A DNA stretch of 64,000 bases from Roseicyclus salinarum. GTDB lineage: Bacteria; Pseudomonadota; Alphaproteobacteria; Rhodobacterales; Rhodobacteraceae. The stretch lies in the NCBI RefSeq assembly GCF_029624655.1, contig NZ_JARRSA010000020.1:1-64000 (forward strand). The letters are read 5' to 3'. The position numbers were made by a program, and so were the translations under genes. How positions within the stretch are numbered: the stretch's first letter is position 1; every line of letters starts with the position of its first letter. This document shows positions 62,879-64,000 of this stretch, in pieces. Under the pieces are notes generated by a model. It worked only from the letters and a program-made list of their open reading frames with translations. It did no database searches and had not been told where the DNA came from.

Positions 62879-63604
62879 ATGACCGGACGCCCATCCTCCG
62901 CGCTCGTCGCCGCCCTGCGCCGCAACGTCGAGATCGGCGGCCTCGTCCTTCTGGCCATCGTCGTCGCGGCGGTCTGGGGGTTGGCCGAACTGACCGACGA
63001 GGTGCTTGAGGGCGCGACCCGGAACCTCGACCGCGACATCCTGCTTGCGCTGAGGACCAGGGGCGATCTGTCAAACCCGATCGGGCCGCCATGGCTCGAG
63101 GAGATGGGCCGCGACTTCACCGCGCTCGGCGGCACCGCCGTGATCGCGGGCGCGACGCTTGTCGTCGCCGGGTTCTTCGCGACGCGCCGCTCGCTGGGCT
63201 CGATGCTCTACCTTCTGACCGCGACGGGCGGAGGCATCGCCATCTCGGGCATTGCGAAAAGCGTGTTCGACAGGCCCCGCCCGGACCTCGTGCCGCACGG
63301 CTCGATCGTCCACACGGCCAGCTTTCCCTCCGGCCACTCGATGATGGCCGCCGTCGCATACCTGACGCTGGGCGTTCTGATCGCGCGCGTCCTTCCTCAG
63401 CGGCGGCAGAAGGTCTACGTCCTGACGGTCGCCGTGATCGTGGTGCTTCTGGTAGGGGTCAGCCGGGTCTATCTCGGCGTGCACTGGCCGACCGACGTTG
63501 CGGCCGGATGGCTGGCAGGAGCGGGCTGGGCGGTCCTGTGCCTTATGATCGCCCGCGCCCTCGCGCGGCGCGGCCATGTGGAACCCGAGGCCCGCGAAGC
63601 CTGA
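62879..63604 (+). CDS. PAP2-family membrane phosphatase
   Basis: The 241-residue protein has about five membrane helices and all three PAP2 motifs: [16 protein letters not shown] and [13 protein letters not shown]. It hydrolyses phosphatidate, undecaprenyl pyrophosphate or a related lipid phosphate at the membrane. Start ATG 62879 lies before the first helix. It converges on the L-serine dehydratase gene with nine bases between the stops. Confidence 0.92.
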   Translation: MTGRPSSALVAALRRNVEIGGLVLLAIVVAAVWGLAELTDEVLEGATRNLDRDILLALRTRGDLSNPIGPPWLEEMGRDFTALGGTAVIAGATLVVAGFFATRRSLGSMLYLLTATGGGIAISGIAKSVFDRPRPDLVPHGSIVHTASFPSGHSMMAAVAYLTLGVLIARVLPQRRQKVYVLTVAVIVVLLVGVSRVYLGVHWPTDVAAGWLAGAGWAVLCLMIARALARRGHVEPEAREA

Positions 63605-63613
63605 GGCGGGCCT

Positions 63614-64000
63614 TCAGCATTCGGGCAGGTTGACCGCAAGGCCGCCCTGGCTCGTTTCCTTGTACTTGGTCGACATGTCGAGGCCGGTCTGGCGCATCGC
63701 CTCGATGCAGTTGTCGAGCGGCATGAAATGCGTGCCGTCCCCGCGCAGCGCAAGCGAGGCCGCCGAGACGGCCTTGATCGCGCCAAGGCCGTTGCGCTCG
63801 ATGCAGGGCACCTGCACGAGGCCTCCCGCCGGGTCGCAGGTCATGCCGAGATGATGCTCGAGCGCGATCTCGGCGGCGTTCTCGATCTGGGGCGCGGTGC
63901 CGCCGAGTGCCGCGCAAAGGCCCGCCGCCGCCATCGCCGACGCGCTTCCGACCTCACCCTGGCAGCCGACCTCGGCCCCCGAGATCGAGGCGTTGTGCTT
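63614..64000 (-). CDS. sdaA: L-serine ammonia-lyase, C-terminal part (cut by window)
   Basis: Partial: the frame runs out of the window at 64000. About 128 residues are visible and match the alpha domain of iron-sulfur L-serine dehydratase: [19 protein letters not shown] with one cluster cysteine, [20 protein letters not shown] with another, [13 protein letters not shown], and the C-terminal [16 protein letters not shown]. The enzyme converts serine to pyruvate and ammonia. Confidence 0.93.
   Translation of the reverse strand, partial: KHNASISGAEVGCQGEVGSASAMAAAGLCAALGGTAPQIENAAEIALEHHLGMTCDPAGGLVQVPCIERNGLGAIKAVSAASLALRGDGTHFMPLDNCIEAMRQTGLDMSTKYKETSQGGLAVNLPEC

Overview
The window is a GC-rich (by eye roughly 65% or more) bacterial chromosome segment. 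Its gene content points to an alphaproteobacterium of the Rhodobacterales (Roseobacter/Rhodobacter group). The clues are leuB, leuD and leuC kept on one strand with unrelated genes between them, a secreted protein with the VPLPA-CTERM sorting tail, a BciA-type 8-vinyl reductase of bacteriochlorophyll synthesis, separate MnmD and MnmC-oxidase genes, a DUF5765 protein, and an EpmA/EF-P pair. No search could be run, so the lineage is an inference.

Positions 1-39,300 are core chromosome. tRNA-Pro is followed by leucine synthesis (leuB, leuD, leuC) interleaved with membrane and secreted proteins; a TPP-dependent enzyme; tRNA wobble modification genes; a soluble lytic transglycosylase; dapA, a TrmO-like gene and smpB; sulfurtransferase, acetyltransferase and aminotransferase genes; a queuosine-precursor transporter; and the rescue factor arfB behind an unusual short-ORF/terminator leader. 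Then come an AT-richer OLD-type nuclease gene (a likely acquired defence gene), pncB, epmA and efp, an RNA methyltransferase, bciA, pncA, trhO, hemerythrin, ppk2 and two alpha/beta hydrolases.

Positions 39,396-61,579 are a ~22 kb integrative element. It lies between a 16-bp direct repeat and the 3' end of an intact tRNA-Arg(CCU), with a tyrosine integrase next to the tRNA. The left arm is a replication module: primase-polymerase, RepA-like helicase and an iteron cluster that may be an origin. The right arm holds integrase, regulators, a GIY-YIG-like protein, a serine resolvase with a res-like site and an IS remnant. Between them sits a cargo block bracketed by two exact copies of an 18-bp palindromic sequence. 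The cargo is a truncated HNH gene and a tightly overlapping three-gene operon of ~14.3 kb: a 1033-aa protein of unknown fold, a 1646-aa DUF1998-type helicase with several zinc clusters, and a ~2100-aa protein ending in a STAND-like ATPase. This operon is the best candidate for an undescribed (probably anti-phage) system.

Positions 61,565-64,000 return to the chromosome: tRNA-Arg, a LacI-family regulator, a PAP2 phosphatase and the end of an L-serine dehydratase cut by the window edge.
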